Notes: generated by a model from the letters alone, not told the origin. Shown: positions 19,469-30,282, numbered from the stretch's first letter. The stretch: DNA of 64,000 nucleotides from Campylobacter concisus (GCF_003048535.1 NZ_PIRQ01000003.1:62001-126000), one strand, 5' to 3'. Program-made: numbers and translations.

Positions 19469-19935
19469 TCGTCATATAAATTTTCTGATTTTATAATAAG
19501 CTCGATCATCTCTCTAACCGCGCCATTGCCACCTTTGTGCTTTAGTTTTGTCTTTACATCAAGCTCTTTTATCGCATCTTTTGGCTTAAAGCTCCAAGCA
19601 ACTGCATTTAAAATTTTATAGTCATTGTAGTCATCGCCGATAGCTGCTGCGTTTTTAAAGCTAAGCCCTTCAAATTTTAATATCTCGCTTGCTACTTCAA
19701 ATTTATCGCCAACGCCTTGATAGACGTGATTTATCTTTAGATCCTCAGCCCTTCGCTCAACGATGGCCGACTTTCTACCAGTGATGATAGCCACCTTTTT
19801 GCCAAGCTTTAGCCAGCTCTCTATCGCGTAACCATCTTTTACATCAAAAAATTTAAGCTCTTCGCCATTTGCATTGTAGATGATCTTGCCATCAGTCAGG
19901 CACCCATCAATATCTAAAAAAATAATCTCTATCAT
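19447..19935 (-). CDS. kdsC: 3-deoxy-D-manno-octulosonate 8-phosphate phosphatase
   Basis: A HAD-superfamily phosphatase giving KDO for lipid A inner core. Motif I is D-I-D-G-C-L-T-D-G (about 8-16), with motif II T-G-R-K near 53, and motif IV G-D-D-Y-N-D near 103. The 162-residue length, with no cap domain, fits the tetrameric C0 HAD class. Position directly upstream of lptC supports the assignment. It overlaps hisB by 4 bp. Confidence 0.88.
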   Translation of the reverse strand: MIEIIFLDIDGCLTDGKIIYNANGEELKFFDVKDGYAIESWLKLGKKVAIITGRKSAIVERRAEDLKINHVYQGVGDKFEVASEILKFEGLSFKNAAAIGDDYNDYKILNAVAWSFKPKDAIKELDVKTKLKHKGGNGAVREMIELIIKSENLYDEWSKRWL

Positions 19936-20519
19936 AAAACACCCTTTGTGCTTGGTGTGCCTATCCTTGCGTTTTTAGCAAGCGCTCTACGAAGTGCGAC
20001 GGCAAATGATTTAAAAGTAGCTTCGATGATATGGTGAGTGTTTTTGCCACGAATTTGATTTAGATGAAGCGTGATGGCTGAATTTATAGCAACTGCCCTA
20101 AAAAACTCCTCCACAAGCTCAGTGTCAAACTCCCCTACCTTGGCGTTTTCATTAAAATTTTCATAGACAAGATAGGCTCTGTTGCTAAGATCTAGCGCAC
20201 AAAAAACAGCCGCCTCATCCATAACAACGCTTGCCTCACCAAATCTCTCAACGCCACTTAAAGGATACAAGGCCTCTTTTAAAAGCTGACCCAAAACTAT
20301 GCCAACATCCTCAACGCTGTGGTGAAAATCCACATGCGTGTCGCCCTTGCATGAAATTTCAAGATCAAGCAAAGAGTGCTTTGTAAAAGCTTCAAGCATA
20401 TGGTCAAAAAAACCAATGCCAGTATCTATCTTTGCAACACCAGAGCCATAAATTTTAAGTTTCATTGAGATTTGTGTCTCTTTTGTATTTCTAGTTAGTT
20501 CTAAAATTTCTTCTCTCAC
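19932..20519 (-). CDS. hisB: Imidazoleglycerol-phosphate dehydratase
   Basis: A histidine biosynthesis enzyme, monofunctional form of 195 residues. Two metal-binding repeats are visible: F-F-D-H-M-L...D-x-H-x-D-x-H-H-S-V-E-D near 36-73, and H-H-I-I-E-A-T-F-K near 166-174. It lacks the N-terminal phosphatase of the E. coli bifunctional protein. It is unusual in being embedded among envelope genes rather than in a his operon, an arrangement common in Campylobacterota. Confidence 0.94.
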   Translation of the reverse strand: MREEILELTRNTKETQISMKLKIYGSGVAKIDTGIGFFDHMLEAFTKHSLLDLEISCKGDTHVDFHHSVEDVGIVLGQLLKEALYPLSGVERFGEASVVMDEAAVFCALDLSNRAYLVYENFNENAKVGEFDTELVEEFFRAVAINSAITLHLNQIRGKNTHHIIEATFKSFAVALRRALAKNARIGTPSTKGVL

Positions 20520-20522
20520 GCC

Positions 20523-21395
20523 CTAACCTCTTACTATAAATGCACCTTGGAATTTACCGCTTCTTGCATAATCCCTGGCCTCGTCCTCACTTCTAAAGCC
20601 ATTTAAAAATACTCTATAAATGGTAGATCCATCTATAGTAAATGTCTTAACTACCGACTTATAGACATCTATGCTTTGATGCTCTCTTTGATATCTGTTT
20701 GCGCCCTCAAGGTTTTTAAATGAGCCAATTTGCACCATAAAATCTCCACCTACAACCCGTTGCTCTGACGAAATAATAATGCCTCCAGTTGGAGCTGTCG
20801 GAGAGACTGGATTTGGCACTTTTATGCCAGTGCTTGTCGGTTTTGCTTGAGTATTAATGCTTGCAATAGCATTAATATCTTCATTAAAGCCTATGACTTC
20901 CATACTGACTGGAGCTGTGCCTGTACCGATAATATCAAGTTTAGTTGCAGCTGCCTTTGAAAGGTCTAAAACTCTATCAGCCACAAAAGGTCCACGATCA
21001 TTTACGCGAACAATGACGCTTTTTTGATTTCTTAAATTTGTTACCTTAAGGATCGTATTCATCGGCAAAGTTTTGTGTGCTGCAGTCATGTTGTACATAT
21101 TATAAATTTCGCCGTTTGAGGTTGTTTTACCATGAAAATTTGGACCATACCAGCTTGCTGTGCCACTTGCCTTATCGCCCACGCTTACAACGGTTGGGTA
21201 GTATGTTTTGCCATTTATCGTGTAAGGTCTCATTGTTGCTTTTTGGATAGAAGCTGAATTGTTGCCCTTTACATTAGTTGGGCCACTTGGTGTAAATGGT
21301 GCCCCGCTCCAAGAGCAACCAGTAACTAGAAGAGTAAAACTTAGTCCTATATAAAATTTTAGGCTCTTATGGTATGACAATATTTGCTCCAACAT
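20523..21395 (-). CDS. rlpA: RlpA-family septal-ring lytic transglycosylase lipoprotein with SPOR domain
   Basis: A 290-residue lipoprotein with lipobox L-V-T-G-C (Cys near 27). The double-psi beta-barrel is at about 76-170, with the G-T-A-S-W-Y-G and V-N-D-R-G-P-F motifs of RlpA. A C-terminal SPOR domain (about 215-290) begins G-D-F-M-V-Q-I-G-S-F and binds denuded glycan at the septum. It overlaps the mltD-type gene by 29 bp; both act on peptidoglycan. Confidence 0.9.
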   Translation of the reverse strand: MLEQILSYHKSLKFYIGLSFTLLVTGCSWSGAPFTPSGPTNVKGNNSASIQKATMRPYTINGKTYYPTVVSVGDKASGTASWYGPNFHGKTTSNGEIYNMYNMTAAHKTLPMNTILKVTNLRNQKSVIVRVNDRGPFVADRVLDLSKAAATKLDIIGTGTAPVSMEVIGFNEDINAIASINTQAKPTSTGIKVPNPVSPTAPTGGIIISSEQRVVGGDFMVQIGSFKNLEGANRYQREHQSIDVYKSVVKTFTIDGSTIYRVFLNGFRSEDEARDYARSGKFQGAFIVRG

Positions 21396-22599
21396 TTAAA
21401 TTTGAACTAGCAAAAGAATTTGCATCTTTTAAATCTTTTTCGCTTACATTAAATTTTTTAGATAAAGAAGCTATCGTGTCACCAGTTTGGACTATATAGT
21501 TTTGAGATTTATTTTGGGCGGAAAATGGAATAATTAGTTTTTGATTATAGCTTACGGCATTTGTGCTAAGCTCGTTGTAGTCCTTGATCGCTCTATGACT
21601 AACACCTGTTTTTTTAGAGATAGAAAGTAGTGTTTCGCCTTTTTTTACAACGTAGGCATAAAAATTATTTTTACCATTAAATGGCTTGAAATTTTCTACA
21701 AAAAGCTGCTTTTTATTTTCAGGGATATAAACATAATAATCTTTTAGAGTTGGTGGAGTAAATACAAATTTTAAGTGCGGATTGTTGTTTTTCATCTTTT
21801 TTGTACTAAGGCCGATACTATCGCCTATTTGAGCTAAATTTGTACCACCAGGTACTTTTACTTTTACAAGCTTTAGTCCTCCGTTTATGTTCAATAAAGA
21901 TGAATCTTTAGACATCAAGAAGTCCGCGTCTTTTGCGGTATATGCTGCTCTTAAAATTTTGATAACAAAATTTCTAGTTTCGGCTGGAAGGTATTTTTTC
22001 TCTGCGTCAAGAAGCGTTACAAGATCATCTGTGCCAGCTTTTTGTATGGCTCTTTTTAAGGCTCCATCGCCACAGTTATAGGCCATAGCTGCTAGATACC
22101 ACTTGCCAAATTGATTTTTAAGCGACTTTAGATAATTTGTTGCTGCAACAGTAGACTCTACTGGATCTTTTCTCTCATCGACATACTGTCCTACCTTTAG
22201 GCCATGCAGTCTAGCCGTTTGCTCCATAAACTGCCACATGCCAGTAGCTTTTGCGTTTGAGACTGTGTGATTTGAAAAGCCTGATTCTATCATAGCTAGA
22301 TAAAAGAATGACTCAGGTACGCCTGATTTTTTGATCTGCTCTTTTACCATCGGTATATACATATAACCATTTTTTAGAGCTTCTGTAAATGTTTCAAGTT
22401 GTGATTGTTTGATACCTTGCCTCATCCTTGCATAGTGAGAAGTCTTCATAAAGCTAGCATCAATATCTAGCTCTTTTAAAATTTTTACCTGAGTATCGTA
22501 TGAGCTCTTTTCAGGTGTATTTGCCAGTAGCAAGGTACTACATGCAAATATTAAAAATATTTTAAGCATTGCTTTCATTTCTATCCTTTTTCGTGTCAA
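21367..22599 (-). CDS. mltD: MltD-type lytic transglycosylase with LysM repeats
   Basis: A 410-residue secreted protein with a signal peptide in the first ~27 residues. The SLT-type catalytic domain has the Glu in M-I-E-S-G-F (about 104), followed by A-T-G-M-W-Q-F-M near 119-126 and A-Y-N-C-G-D near 174. Two LysM repeats follow near 315-360 and 367-410, each with a Y-x-V-x-x-G-D/E-T-x-x-S-x-S-K-K pattern, which anchor it to peptidoglycan. It precedes rlpA. Confidence 0.88.
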   Translation of the reverse strand: MTRKRIEMKAMLKIFLIFACSTLLLANTPEKSSYDTQVKILKELDIDASFMKTSHYARMRQGIKQSQLETFTEALKNGYMYIPMVKEQIKKSGVPESFFYLAMIESGFSNHTVSNAKATGMWQFMEQTARLHGLKVGQYVDERKDPVESTVAATNYLKSLKNQFGKWYLAAMAYNCGDGALKRAIQKAGTDDLVTLLDAEKKYLPAETRNFVIKILRAAYTAKDADFLMSKDSSLLNINGGLKLVKVKVPGGTNLAQIGDSIGLSTKKMKNNNPHLKFVFTPPTLKDYYVYIPENKKQLFVENFKPFNGKNNFYAYVVKKGETLLSISKKTGVSHRAIKDYNELSTNAVSYNQKLIIPFSAQNKSQNYIVQTGDTIASLSKKFNVSEKDLKDANSFASSNLNVGANIVIP

Positions 22600-22642
22600 A
22601 ACTTAAGATGCTAGCATCTTAAACAAGTGCAACGCTCAAAAT

Positions 22643-23428
22643 TTAAGCAAAGCACTTAAACAACCTTTTGGCATTATTTGAAGTTTTTTCACAAACAACT
22701 TCAAACTCAAGGTTTAAAATTTCAGCTATCTTTTTAGCAACAAATGTCGTAAACGCCGGCTCATTTCTCTTACCACGATTTGGTTCTGGCGTGAGATAAG
22801 GAGCGTCAGTTTCAATAACTATCCTATCAAATGGGATTTTTGGCAAAATTTCGACTAAATTTTTAGCATTTTTAAATGTTAAAACACCGCCTATACCAAA
22901 ATGAAAATTCCCAAATTTACAAAGCTCTAAAAGAAGTGGCGAAGCATTATAACAGTGCAAAATCGCTCCAGCTTCAAGCTTTGGTGAATACTCTTTTAAT
23001 ATCTTAAAAGAGTCCTCATTAGCCTCCCTAATGTGAAGAATAACGGGTTTTTTTAACTCAACAGCTAAATCAAGTTGAGCTAAAAAAATACGTTTTTGTT
23101 CATCTTTTTCTTTTATCTTTTCATTTTCATCTTTTGGCAAACGGTAGTAATCAAGACCACATTCACCAATCGCCACGCATTTTTCATCTTTAGCAAAATT
23201 TCTTAAAATTTCAATACTAAAACTCTCTTTATCATATGGATGAACTCCAACGGCAAAGAAAATGTCAGAATTTTCATGCGCTATTTTAGCCGCTTTTGGT
23301 AAATCATTGATATCAGCTCCCGGGATAATAAAGCCTTTTAGCCCTAAATTTCTAGCTTCATCTAAAATTTTATCAAGGTCAGGATCATAAACTTTACTAT
23401 CTAAATGACAATGCGTATCTATAATCAT
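22643..23428 (-). CDS. tatD: TatD-family metal-dependent deoxyribonuclease
   Basis: A 261-residue TIM-barrel hydrolase with metal ligands D-T-H-C-H (3-7), G-E-C-G-L-D-Y (about 92-98), H-I-R-E (about 136), H-C-Y-N (about 160) and E-T-D-A-P-Y (about 211-216). The family includes 3'-5' DNases and D-aminoacyl-tRNA deacylases. It overlaps the GGDEF regulator gene by 4 bp. Confidence 0.9.
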   Translation of the reverse strand: MIIDTHCHLDSKVYDPDLDKILDEARNLGLKGFIIPGADINDLPKAAKIAHENSDIFFAVGVHPYDKESFSIEILRNFAKDEKCVAIGECGLDYYRLPKDENEKIKEKDEQKRIFLAQLDLAVELKKPVILHIREANEDSFKILKEYSPKLEAGAILHCYNASPLLLELCKFGNFHFGIGGVLTFKNAKNLVEILPKIPFDRIVIETDAPYLTPEPNRGKRNEPAFTTFVAKKIAEILNLEFEVVCEKTSNNAKRLFKCFA

Positions 23429-24681
23429 AAAGCTATTTCTACTCTGTTTCTACCATTTTCTTTTGCGGTGTAAAGTGCTGAATCGCAAGCCTCAAGCATA
23501 TCGTCTATCTCGCAATGCCCATTGCCAAAAGATACACCTATTGATATAGTAACTTTTACTTTTTCCTTTTTTATAGTTACTTCATTTTCAGCCACTTTGG
23601 CTCGTAAATTTACAAAAAATTTAACAGCTTCTTCTTTATTTATCTTTTTAAGGACAACGCAAAATTCTTCGCCGCCAAATCTAGCAACAATATCACTTCC
23701 TTTTGTATTGTCATTTAAAATTTTTGCGATTGATTTTAGTACCTTATCTCCGCCATCATGGCCATATTTATCATTTATCTTTTTGAAATAATCAACATCA
23801 ATCATTGCAAAAGCGTAAGGCTCATTAGTCTCTTCAGCTACTTGAACATACTCTTCTACGTCAGAATAAAAAAATCTTCTATTATAAACTCCGGTTAAGA
23901 AGTCGCGATTTGCAAAATTTGCTATCTTGTTTATATTTTCCATCGCTTCGATCGTATTATTAACACGGCATATTAGCTCTTCTTTTGAAAATGGTTTTGC
24001 TATAAAATCACTCGCACCATTTTTTAAAAATATTGATGCGTCAGTCTTTTCGCTAGGCGATGTCATAACGATTACACCAAGACTATTTTTATCTTTTTCT
24101 TTTCTAACCTCTTTTAAAACTTCAAGACCATCTTTTACCGGCATTCTATAATCAGTTATTATAAGATTTATATCAGGATTATCCGCAAAATAGTTCATTG
24201 CCTCTTCGCCGTGAGCTGCGGCCAAAACTTTAAACTGAAGGCTGGTTAATATCTTTTTTATCATATTTCTAAAAGGAAGCGAGTCTTCGACAACCAAAAC
24301 CTTATATTGTCTATTTTTGCTCAGTCTATTTATCATTTGGAAGATATAGTTGATATCGTCCATATTCCCTTTATAAACATAATCCACAATATCTTTATTT
24401 ATAAAATTTTGCCTTGTTTCATCGTCAATGCTACCTGTTAAAACGATAGCCGAAAGTCCTTTGGAAAGCGCATAATCAACGATCTCTCCATTTGGAGCAT
24501 CTGGTAAATTTAAATCCAAAATAGTCATAAAATAATCTTTGTCATGCTCGCTAATTAGCGTCTTAGCCTCGGCAAAACTGTATGCAACGTCAATTGTCAT
24601 ATCATCAATAGTCTTTTCCATCTGCATAACAATCAGCTTTGCTAGTGCCTTATTATCATCAACTACAAGGATTCTTTCCAT
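23425..24681 (-). CDS. Two-receiver GGDEF response regulator (CbrR-like)
   Basis: A 418-residue protein with two CheY-like receiver domains (about 1-120 and 126-245) and a C-terminal diguanylate cyclase domain (about 255-418) whose active-site loop is R-F-G-G-E-E-F. The second receiver is complete (V-V-E-D, phosphoacceptor in T-D-Y-R-M-P, K-P-F). The first has I-L-D-L-N-L-P but a less typical K-G end. The same architecture and position next to recN are found for the C. jejuni bile-resistance regulator CbrR. Cyclic-di-GMP synthesis is expected but unproven. Confidence 0.85.
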   Translation of the reverse strand: MERILVVDDNKALAKLIVMQMEKTIDDMTIDVAYSFAEAKTLISEHDKDYFMTILDLNLPDAPNGEIVDYALSKGLSAIVLTGSIDDETRQNFINKDIVDYVYKGNMDDINYIFQMINRLSKNRQYKVLVVEDSLPFRNMIKKILTSLQFKVLAAAHGEEAMNYFADNPDINLIITDYRMPVKDGLEVLKEVRKEKDKNSLGVIVMTSPSEKTDASIFLKNGASDFIAKPFSKEELICRVNNTIEAMENINKIANFANRDFLTGVYNRRFFYSDVEEYVQVAEETNEPYAFAMIDVDYFKKINDKYGHDGGDKVLKSIAKILNDNTKGSDIVARFGGEEFCVVLKKINKEEAVKFFVNLRAKVAENEVTIKKEKVKVTISIGVSFGNGHCEIDDMLEACDSALYTAKENGRNRVEIAL

Positions 24682-24769
24682 ATTATTCCTACAAAAATTT
24701 TTATCAAATTAGTGATGATTTTATCAAATAAATTTATTTACAAAGCTTAAATTAATAATTTAAATTAAG

Positions 24770-26290
24770 CTACTTTAAAAGCCCTTTAGCAAAATTTATT
24801 GCTTCTTCGCTTATATGTTCGCCACTTATCATACGCGCAAGCTCATTTACGCGCTCCTCTTTGTCAAGCTCTCTTACAACCGAGTTTTCCTCGTGACGCT
24901 CTACCAAAAAGTGTGAATTTGCCTTTGAGCTAAGCTGTGGCTGATGTGAAATGGCAAAAATTTGATAAAAATTTGCGAGCTTAAGCAAGACATTTGCGAT
25001 GCTCATCGCCTCTTTTCCACTTAAATTTGCATCTATTTCATCTAAAATAATGACGTCACCGCCAGTTTTTGTGATCTCGCTAGAGGCAGCTATGAAGGCT
25101 AGCCTTAAGCGGTTTAGCTCGCCTGAGCTTAAATTTTTAAGCGAAGTCTCATTTAAATTTAAACAAACCTCATCAAGCCCCAAAATATCAAGCTTTTTAG
25201 CCTCGATCCTCAGCGCGATATCTGGCATATAAAGCTCTTTTAAGTATAAATTTATCATAGCCTCAAGCTCTTTTAAATTTGCACTCCTTGCTCTGCTTAG
25301 AATTCCAGCCAGCTCATTTGCCTTTTTGCTTAAAATTTCAAATTTCTTCTCTAGCTCGCTCTTTTCAAAGCTTAAATTTTCATATCTAGCAAGCTCTTTT
25401 TCCTTTTTAGCAAGCGCTTCTAAGGCCTCTTCCTCGCTGCCGTATCTTCTGATGATGGCATTAAGAGCCTCTATCCTATCAAGCACGCTCTCCACGTCGA
25501 TATCGTCAAGCTCCTCCATATTTAGGCTATCTCTTGCAACCCTTAGCTCGTTCATCGCGTCTTCAAAAAAGCCATTATCAAGGTCACTGATGCTTAGCGC
25601 CTCATTTACACTGTGCTCTAGCTCAAATATCCGCTCAGCCCTAGCCCACGCCTCATTTATCTTATCCTTTTTACTAAGCCTCTTTTTAGTTTCCATAAGC
25701 TCTTCAAACTCGCCTTTTTTAGGCCCAACACTTCTTATCTTCTCGATCTCAAAGCTAGCAAGCTCCTTTAGCTCCTCGACCTTTTTCTCTTCCTCTTTTA
25801 TAGTGGCTAGCTCTTTTGAAATTTTAGAAAATTCCAAAAACGCTTCTTCAAATTCCTGCTTTATCTCTTTAAATTTCTCATTTTTTGAAATTTCAAGCCT
25901 GTCAAGCAAATTTAGAAATTTCTCATTTTCAAACTCGTTTGCCTCTTTTGCTGAGAGGTATTTGATGTGCTCGCGCGCCACTTGGGCTAAATTTTTCTTT
26001 GAGATGGCTTGTTGGTTTATAAAATATCTCGTGCTCTTATCTTTTAAAAGCTTGAAAATATTGACCTCTTCGTTTTCTATGCCAAACTCATCAAGCTCAA
26101 ATTTATGCTCCACGTCAGCTTCTATTAGCCTTGCCTCGCTATCTTTTAACCCAAAAACAGCCATTATGGCACTCATTAGCACAGACTTGCCAGCGCCGCT
26201 AATGCCAGTAAATACACTAAGACCCTCTTTGAAATTTAGCTCGACATTTTTAAAATTTAGATAATCCTTAATCAAAATTCGATCAATCAT
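24770..26290 (-). CDS. recN: DNA repair protein RecN
   Basis: An SMC-like ATPase for double-strand break repair. The N-terminal Walker A is G-I-S-G-A-G-K-S (about 30-37). Central coiled coils (about 150-345) are interrupted by a small hinge region. The C-terminal signature L-S-S-G-E-L-N-R-L and Walker [10 protein letters not shown] are near 387 and 414. At 506 residues it is somewhat shorter than E. coli RecN (553) through shorter coils. It overlaps nadK by 8 bp. Confidence 0.9.
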   Translation of the reverse strand: MIDRILIKDYLNFKNVELNFKEGLSVFTGISGAGKSVLMSAIMAVFGLKDSEARLIEADVEHKFELDEFGIENEEVNIFKLLKDKSTRYFINQQAISKKNLAQVAREHIKYLSAKEANEFENEKFLNLLDRLEISKNEKFKEIKQEFEEAFLEFSKISKELATIKEEEKKVEELKELASFEIEKIRSVGPKKGEFEELMETKKRLSKKDKINEAWARAERIFELEHSVNEALSISDLDNGFFEDAMNELRVARDSLNMEELDDIDVESVLDRIEALNAIIRRYGSEEEALEALAKKEKELARYENLSFEKSELEKKFEILSKKANELAGILSRARSANLKELEAMINLYLKELYMPDIALRIEAKKLDILGLDEVCLNLNETSLKNLSSGELNRLRLAFIAASSEITKTGGDVIILDEIDANLSGKEAMSIANVLLKLANFYQIFAISHQPQLSSKANSHFLVERHEENSVVRELDKEERVNELARMISGEHISEEAINFAKGLLK

Positions 26291-27158
26291 TATAACCCCA
26301 GTGAAGTTTCTCTTTTAAAATTTGAAAATAATCCCTGCCGATGTGGCGTATCAGCCTAGCTTTTTTGTTGCTAAGGCTCATGCTGACAGCTGAAATTTTA
26401 CTCATATCAAACCTATCTTGACCATCAAGTACCAAAATCGCATCGCTATTTGTTCTAAATTTGACCGTATGATTTTTCGTAAGCACAACTGGGCGCTGTG
26501 TAAGCGAGTGCGAACAGATAGGAGTTACTGTGAAAACTTCGCTTAATGGATAGATAATAGGACCATTTGCGCTCATGTTATATGCCGTTGTTCCAGCAGG
26601 TGTCGCTACTATAACGCCGTCTCCAAAATATGAATTAAAATATTTTTCATTTAAAAGTGCCTCGATATGTGTCATCGAACCGCCATTTTTACTAACGATG
26701 ACTGCATCGTTAAATGCTATCTTTTGCTCAGTTTTGCCATCATTTTTATGAAGCGCGACGTCAAGCATAAAAGGCATTTCTACCTCAAATTTACCATCAA
26801 AAAAGTCTTTAAAAAATTTCTCACTCTCATTAATCATTATGTCGGTTAGAAATCCGAGTCTACCAGCATGTATGCCAAGGACAAGTGGCGAGATGTGAGC
26901 TAGCTTTCTACAAGTTGAAATGATCGTACCATCACCGCCAAGAGTGATTAAAAATTCGCACTCTTTGGCTAATTTTATAAGCTCAAAACCATTTTTCTCT
27001 ATACGCTTAGCGCAATTTTTTTCAAGCAAAATTTCTGCGTTATACTTTTTTAAAATTTTTTCTAATTTTTCTAAATCTTGCCTAAATAATGGATAATCTT
27101 TAGCAATAAGTCCTACTTTTTTTGTGCAAAAAGTATTAAATTTTTGTTCATTTTTCAT
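26283..27158 (-). CDS. nadK: NAD kinase
   Basis: Phosphorylates NAD to NADP. The G-G-D-G-T-I-I motif (about 73-79) and the N-x-x-[15 protein letters not shown] motif (about 190-204) are diagnostic. I choose the start at 27158 (291 residues) because the upstream extension would reach into the aspS promoter region and has no family counterpart. It is divergent from aspS. Confidence 0.9.
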   Translation of the reverse strand: MKNEQKFNTFCTKKVGLIAKDYPLFRQDLEKLEKILKKYNAEILLEKNCAKRIEKNGFELIKLAKECEFLITLGGDGTIISTCRKLAHISPLVLGIHAGRLGFLTDIMINESEKFFKDFFDGKFEVEMPFMLDVALHKNDGKTEQKIAFNDAVIVSKNGGSMTHIEALLNEKYFNSYFGDGVIVATPAGTTAYNMSANGPIIYPLSEVFTVTPICSHSLTQRPVVLTKNHTVKFRTNSDAILVLDGQDRFDMSKISAVSMSLSNKKARLIRHIGRDYFQILKEKLHWGYND

Positions 27159-27250
27159 GTAAATGATTGTAACATATTTTATTTTAACAAAGCTTTTCAA
27201 AAGAAAAAAGCGATTATAATTGCCTAAAAAACATTGCAAAGGAGCATTTT

Positions 27251-29008
27251 ATGCGAAGTCATTATTGTACCGATCTTAGCAAAGCTGATATCGGTAAAGA
27301 AGTAATACTTTGTGGCTGGGCAAATACATATAGAGACCATGGTGGCGTTGTTTTCATCGACTTAAGAGACGTTAGTGGGCTTATACAATTAGTTTGTGAT
27401 CCAGCTGATAGCAAAGAAGCACATGACGTGGCTGCAAAAGTAAGAGATGAATATGTCTTAAAAGCAAAAGGAAAAGTAAGAGCTAGAGGCGAAGGCCTAA
27501 CCAATCCAAAGCTAAAAACTGGTGAGATAGAGGTGATAGTAAGCGAGCTCATCATAGAAAATCCGAGCGAGCCACTACCATTTATGATAGGCGATGAGAG
27601 CGTAAATGAGGATATCAGGCTAAAATACCGCTTTTTAGACCTTAGAAGCGAGCGTTTGCAAAATATCTTTAAAATGCGTTCTCGCGCGGCGATCGCAGCT
27701 AGAAACAGCCTAGATAAGATGGGCTTTATCGAGTTTGAAACTCCTGTTTTAACGCGCGCAACTCCAGAAGGAGCGAGAGACTACCTAGTGCCAAGCCGTG
27801 TATATCCAGGCCAATTTTACGCACTTCCACAAAGTCCACAGCTATTTAAACAGCTTTTGATGTGTTCTGGCTTTGATAAATATTTCCAAATCGCAAAATG
27901 CTTCCGCGACGAAGACTTAAGGGCTGATCGCCAACCAGAATTTACTCAAATAGATATCGAAATGAGCTTTGTCGAGCAAGAAGATATCATAAATATGGCC
28001 GAGACGATGCTAAAAGACATCTTTAAAGCCTGCGGATACGATATTAAAACGCCATTTAGACGCATGAGCTACAAAGAGGCGACCGAGACTTATGGCTCAG
28101 ATAAGCCTGATCTTAGATACGATCTAAAAATGATCGATGTGATCGATATTTTCGAGCGCTCAAGCAATGAAATTTTTAGCTCTATCGCAAAAGATAAGAA
28201 GAAAAACCGCATCAAAGCACTAAAAGTACCAAATGGCGACAATATCTTTAGTAAGCGTGAGATGAATAGATTTGAGGAATTTGTACGTAAATTTGGTGCA
28301 CAAGGTCTTGGCTACTTCCAAATGAAAGAAGAAGGACTAAAAGGCCCACTTTGTAAATTTTTCGAGCAAAGCGATCTTGACGAGATCGTCTCAAGATGTG
28401 AACTAAAAGTTGGTGACGTCGTATTCTTTGGAGCTGGTAAAAAGAAGATCGTGCTTGATTATATGGGACGATTTAGAATTTTCCTAGCTGAACAAATGGG
28501 CATCATCGATCAAGACAGACTTGAGTTTTTATGGGTGCTTGACTTCCCAATGTTTGAGCAAAATGACGATGGCAGCTACTCTGCGATGCACCATCCATTT
28601 ACTATGCCAAAAAATATAGACGAGCCTGATCTTGAGGACATCCTATCTATCGCTCACGACGTCGTACTAAACGGCTTTGAGCTTGGCGGCGGAAGTATAA
28701 GAATTCACAAAAACGATATCCAACAAAAAGTATTTAAACTTCTTGGCATAGATGAAGAGGAGCAGCGTGAGAAATTTGGCTTCTTGCTTGATGCCTTGAC
28801 ATTTGGTGCGCCTCCACATGGTGGTATCGCGATTGGATTTGATAGACTAAATATGCTTGTAAATAAAGCAAGCTCGATCCGTGATGTTATAGCCTTCCCT
28901 AAAACACAACGTGCTCAGTGCCCACTAACAAAGGCACCAAGCCACGCTAGCAATGAACAGCTTAGGGAGCTAGGACTAAGGATAAGAGAGAAAGAGCAAA
29001 AGAATTAA
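27251..29008 (+). CDS. aspS: Aspartyl-tRNA synthetase
   Basis: A class II synthetase of 585 residues with an N-terminal OB anticodon-binding domain (1-105), catalytic core and the bacterial GAD insertion (about 285-415). Motif 2 is [16 protein letters not shown] (about 217-232). Motif 3 G-F-D-R-L is near 532. Campylobacterota generally use a non-discriminating AspRS that also charges tRNA-Asn, later amidated by GatCAB; this is family knowledge only. Confidence 0.95.
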   Translation: MRSHYCTDLSKADIGKEVILCGWANTYRDHGGVVFIDLRDVSGLIQLVCDPADSKEAHDVAAKVRDEYVLKAKGKVRARGEGLTNPKLKTGEIEVIVSELIIENPSEPLPFMIGDESVNEDIRLKYRFLDLRSERLQNIFKMRSRAAIAARNSLDKMGFIEFETPVLTRATPEGARDYLVPSRVYPGQFYALPQSPQLFKQLLMCSGFDKYFQIAKCFRDEDLRADRQPEFTQIDIEMSFVEQEDIINMAETMLKDIFKACGYDIKTPFRRMSYKEATETYGSDKPDLRYDLKMIDVIDIFERSSNEIFSSIAKDKKKNRIKALKVPNGDNIFSKREMNRFEEFVRKFGAQGLGYFQMKEEGLKGPLCKFFEQSDLDEIVSRCELKVGDVVFFGAGKKKIVLDYMGRFRIFLAEQMGIIDQDRLEFLWVLDFPMFEQNDDGSYSAMHHPFTMPKNIDEPDLEDILSIAHDVVLNGFELGGGSIRIHKNDIQQKVFKLLGIDEEEQREKFGFLLDALTFGAPPHGGIAIGFDRLNMLVNKASSIRDVIAFPKTQRAQCPLTKAPSHASNEQLRELGLRIREKEQKN

Positions 29009-29020
29009 AATTTTTGCAAT

Positions 29021-29048
29021 AAATTTAGACTTTTAGATGTCTAAATTT
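29021..29048 (+). terminator. Hairpin after aspS
   Basis: A 10-bp inverted repeat (AAATTTAGAC / GTCTAAATTT, 8-base loop) starts 12 bases after the aspS stop. The region after it is T-rich but interrupted. It is probably a terminator. Confidence 0.5.
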
Positions 29049-29100
29049 GAGTTATTTTATTTAAAGATTAAATTTTTGAGATGATTTTGGATGTTGTGCA

Positions 29101-29152
29101 GAAAATTTCATCCCAAAGCTAGACATATAGTCTGCTGCAGGGTGAAATTTTC
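29101..29152 (+). other. Long stem-loop in the leader of adk
   Basis: GAAAATTTCATCCC at 29101-29114 pairs with GGGTGAAATTTTC at 29140-29152 with one bulged base. The loop contains a smaller AGAC/GTCT hairpin. It ends 42 bases before the adk start. It might be a processing or regulatory structure in the 5' leader. It matches no riboswitch class I know. Confidence 0.4.
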
Positions 29153-29194
29153 AAACTCATTCAAAGGCGCTCAAAAAATATAAAAAGGGAAAGA

Positions 29195-29764
29195 ATGAAA
29201 AATTTATTTTTAATCATCGGCGCTCCAGGCTCCGGCAAAACAACAGACGCATCGATCATTGCACAACAAGATGAGAAATTTGCACACTTTTCAACTGGCG
29301 ATCTTTTAAGAGCTGAAGTCGCAAGTGGTAGCGAGCTTGGCAAACTAATAGATGGCTTTATCTCAAAAGGAAATTTAGTTCCGCTTGACGTCGTCGTAAA
29401 TGCGATCGTCTCAGCTATCAAAAGCTCAAATAAATCAAACATCATAATAGACGGCTACCCAAGAAGCGTTGAGCAAATGACTGAACTTGATAAGGTATTA
29501 AGCGAACAAAAAGAAATTTCTCTAAAAGGTGTCATCGAAGTAGATGTTAGCGAAGATGTGGCAAGAGCTAGAGTGCTTGGCCGTGCAAGAGGCGCTGACG
29601 ATAACAACGAAGTCTTTAACAACCGCATGAAAGTCTATCTTGATCCGATCAAACCTATCCGCAAATTTTACAGCGAAAAAGAGCTACTTCACGTAGTAAA
29701 TGGCGAGCGTGGCATCGATGAGATCGTAGCTGATATCAAAGATTTACTAGCTAAACTTTTATGA
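29195..29764 (+). CDS. adk: Adenylate kinase (short form)
   Basis: Interconverts ATP + AMP and 2 ADP. The P-loop is G-A-P-G-S-G-K-T (about 8-15), AMP-binding F-S-T-G-D-L-L-R (about 35-42), and D-G-Y-P-R (about 87-91). At 189 residues it has the short LID and lacks the four-cysteine zinc site of Gram-positive forms. It is followed by an 8-bp inverted repeat (29770-29799) that may terminate transcription. Confidence 0.93.
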   Translation: MKNLFLIIGAPGSGKTTDASIIAQQDEKFAHFSTGDLLRAEVASGSELGKLIDGFISKGNLVPLDVVVNAIVSAIKSSNKSNIIIDGYPRSVEQMTELDKVLSEQKEISLKGVIEVDVSEDVARARVLGRARGADDNNEVFNNRMKVYLDPIKPIRKFYSEKELLHVVNGERGIDEIVADIKDLLAKLL

Positions 29765-29874
29765 ACTCGCAGACCTTGCATCAAAATGTGTAAGGTCTGT
29801 AAAACTTACTTTTCATTAACATCAAAAATGTAATATCCTTTTAAATTTTTACAACAAATTCCAAAAGGATAAAA

Positions 29875-30207
29875 ATGAAAAAAATTATAATCGCTTCACT
29901 AGCTGCTAGCATCGCAATGGCTGGGGGCTTTACATCAAAATATTCAAGTGAAACGATAAGCGTAAAAGAGGCTTTAAAACTAAAAGACGACGCTAAAGTC
30001 GTACTTGAGGGCAAAATAAAATCGCACATAAAATCAGACAAATATGAATTTATCGATAAAAATGGTGACGTCATTACTATTGAGATTGATAATAAAAAAT
30101 GGGGTAACATAACAGCCAACGAAGATACACCTTTAAGAATAAGAGGCAAAGTGGATAAAGACCTTATGAAAACAGAGATCGATGTCGATAGCATAGAGAG
30201 GTTATAA
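29875..30207 (+). CDS. BOF (YgiW/YdeI) family periplasmic OB-fold protein
   Basis: A 110-residue secreted protein with a signal peptide cleaved near residue 17. The mature part carries the bacterial OB-fold pattern V-K-E-A-L-K-L-K-D-D-A-K-V-V-L-E-G-K-I, Y-E-F-I-D-K-N-G, and a C-terminal V-D-K-D...D-V-D-S-I. The family is linked to tolerance of cationic compounds, peroxide and metals. RBS AAAGGAT precedes the start. It stands alone between adk and ppa. Confidence 0.82.
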   Translation: MKKIIIASLAASIAMAGGFTSKYSSETISVKEALKLKDDAKVVLEGKIKSHIKSDKYEFIDKNGDVITIEIDNKKWGNITANEDTPLRIRGKVDKDLMKTEIDVDSIERL

Positions 30208-30282
30208 AGTAGTTAAATTTTACGCGTATTTAATGCAAAAAATACTAAAATCACGAAAATTTCTAATAAAAAGGACGAATAT

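Noticed and set aside
25326..26264. Long plus-strand open frame (312 codons) antisense to recN
   Set aside because: Ser/Phe/Leu-rich composition typical of the complement of a Glu/Lys/Leu-rich coiled-coil gene. recN has all family motifs, so this is a shadow.
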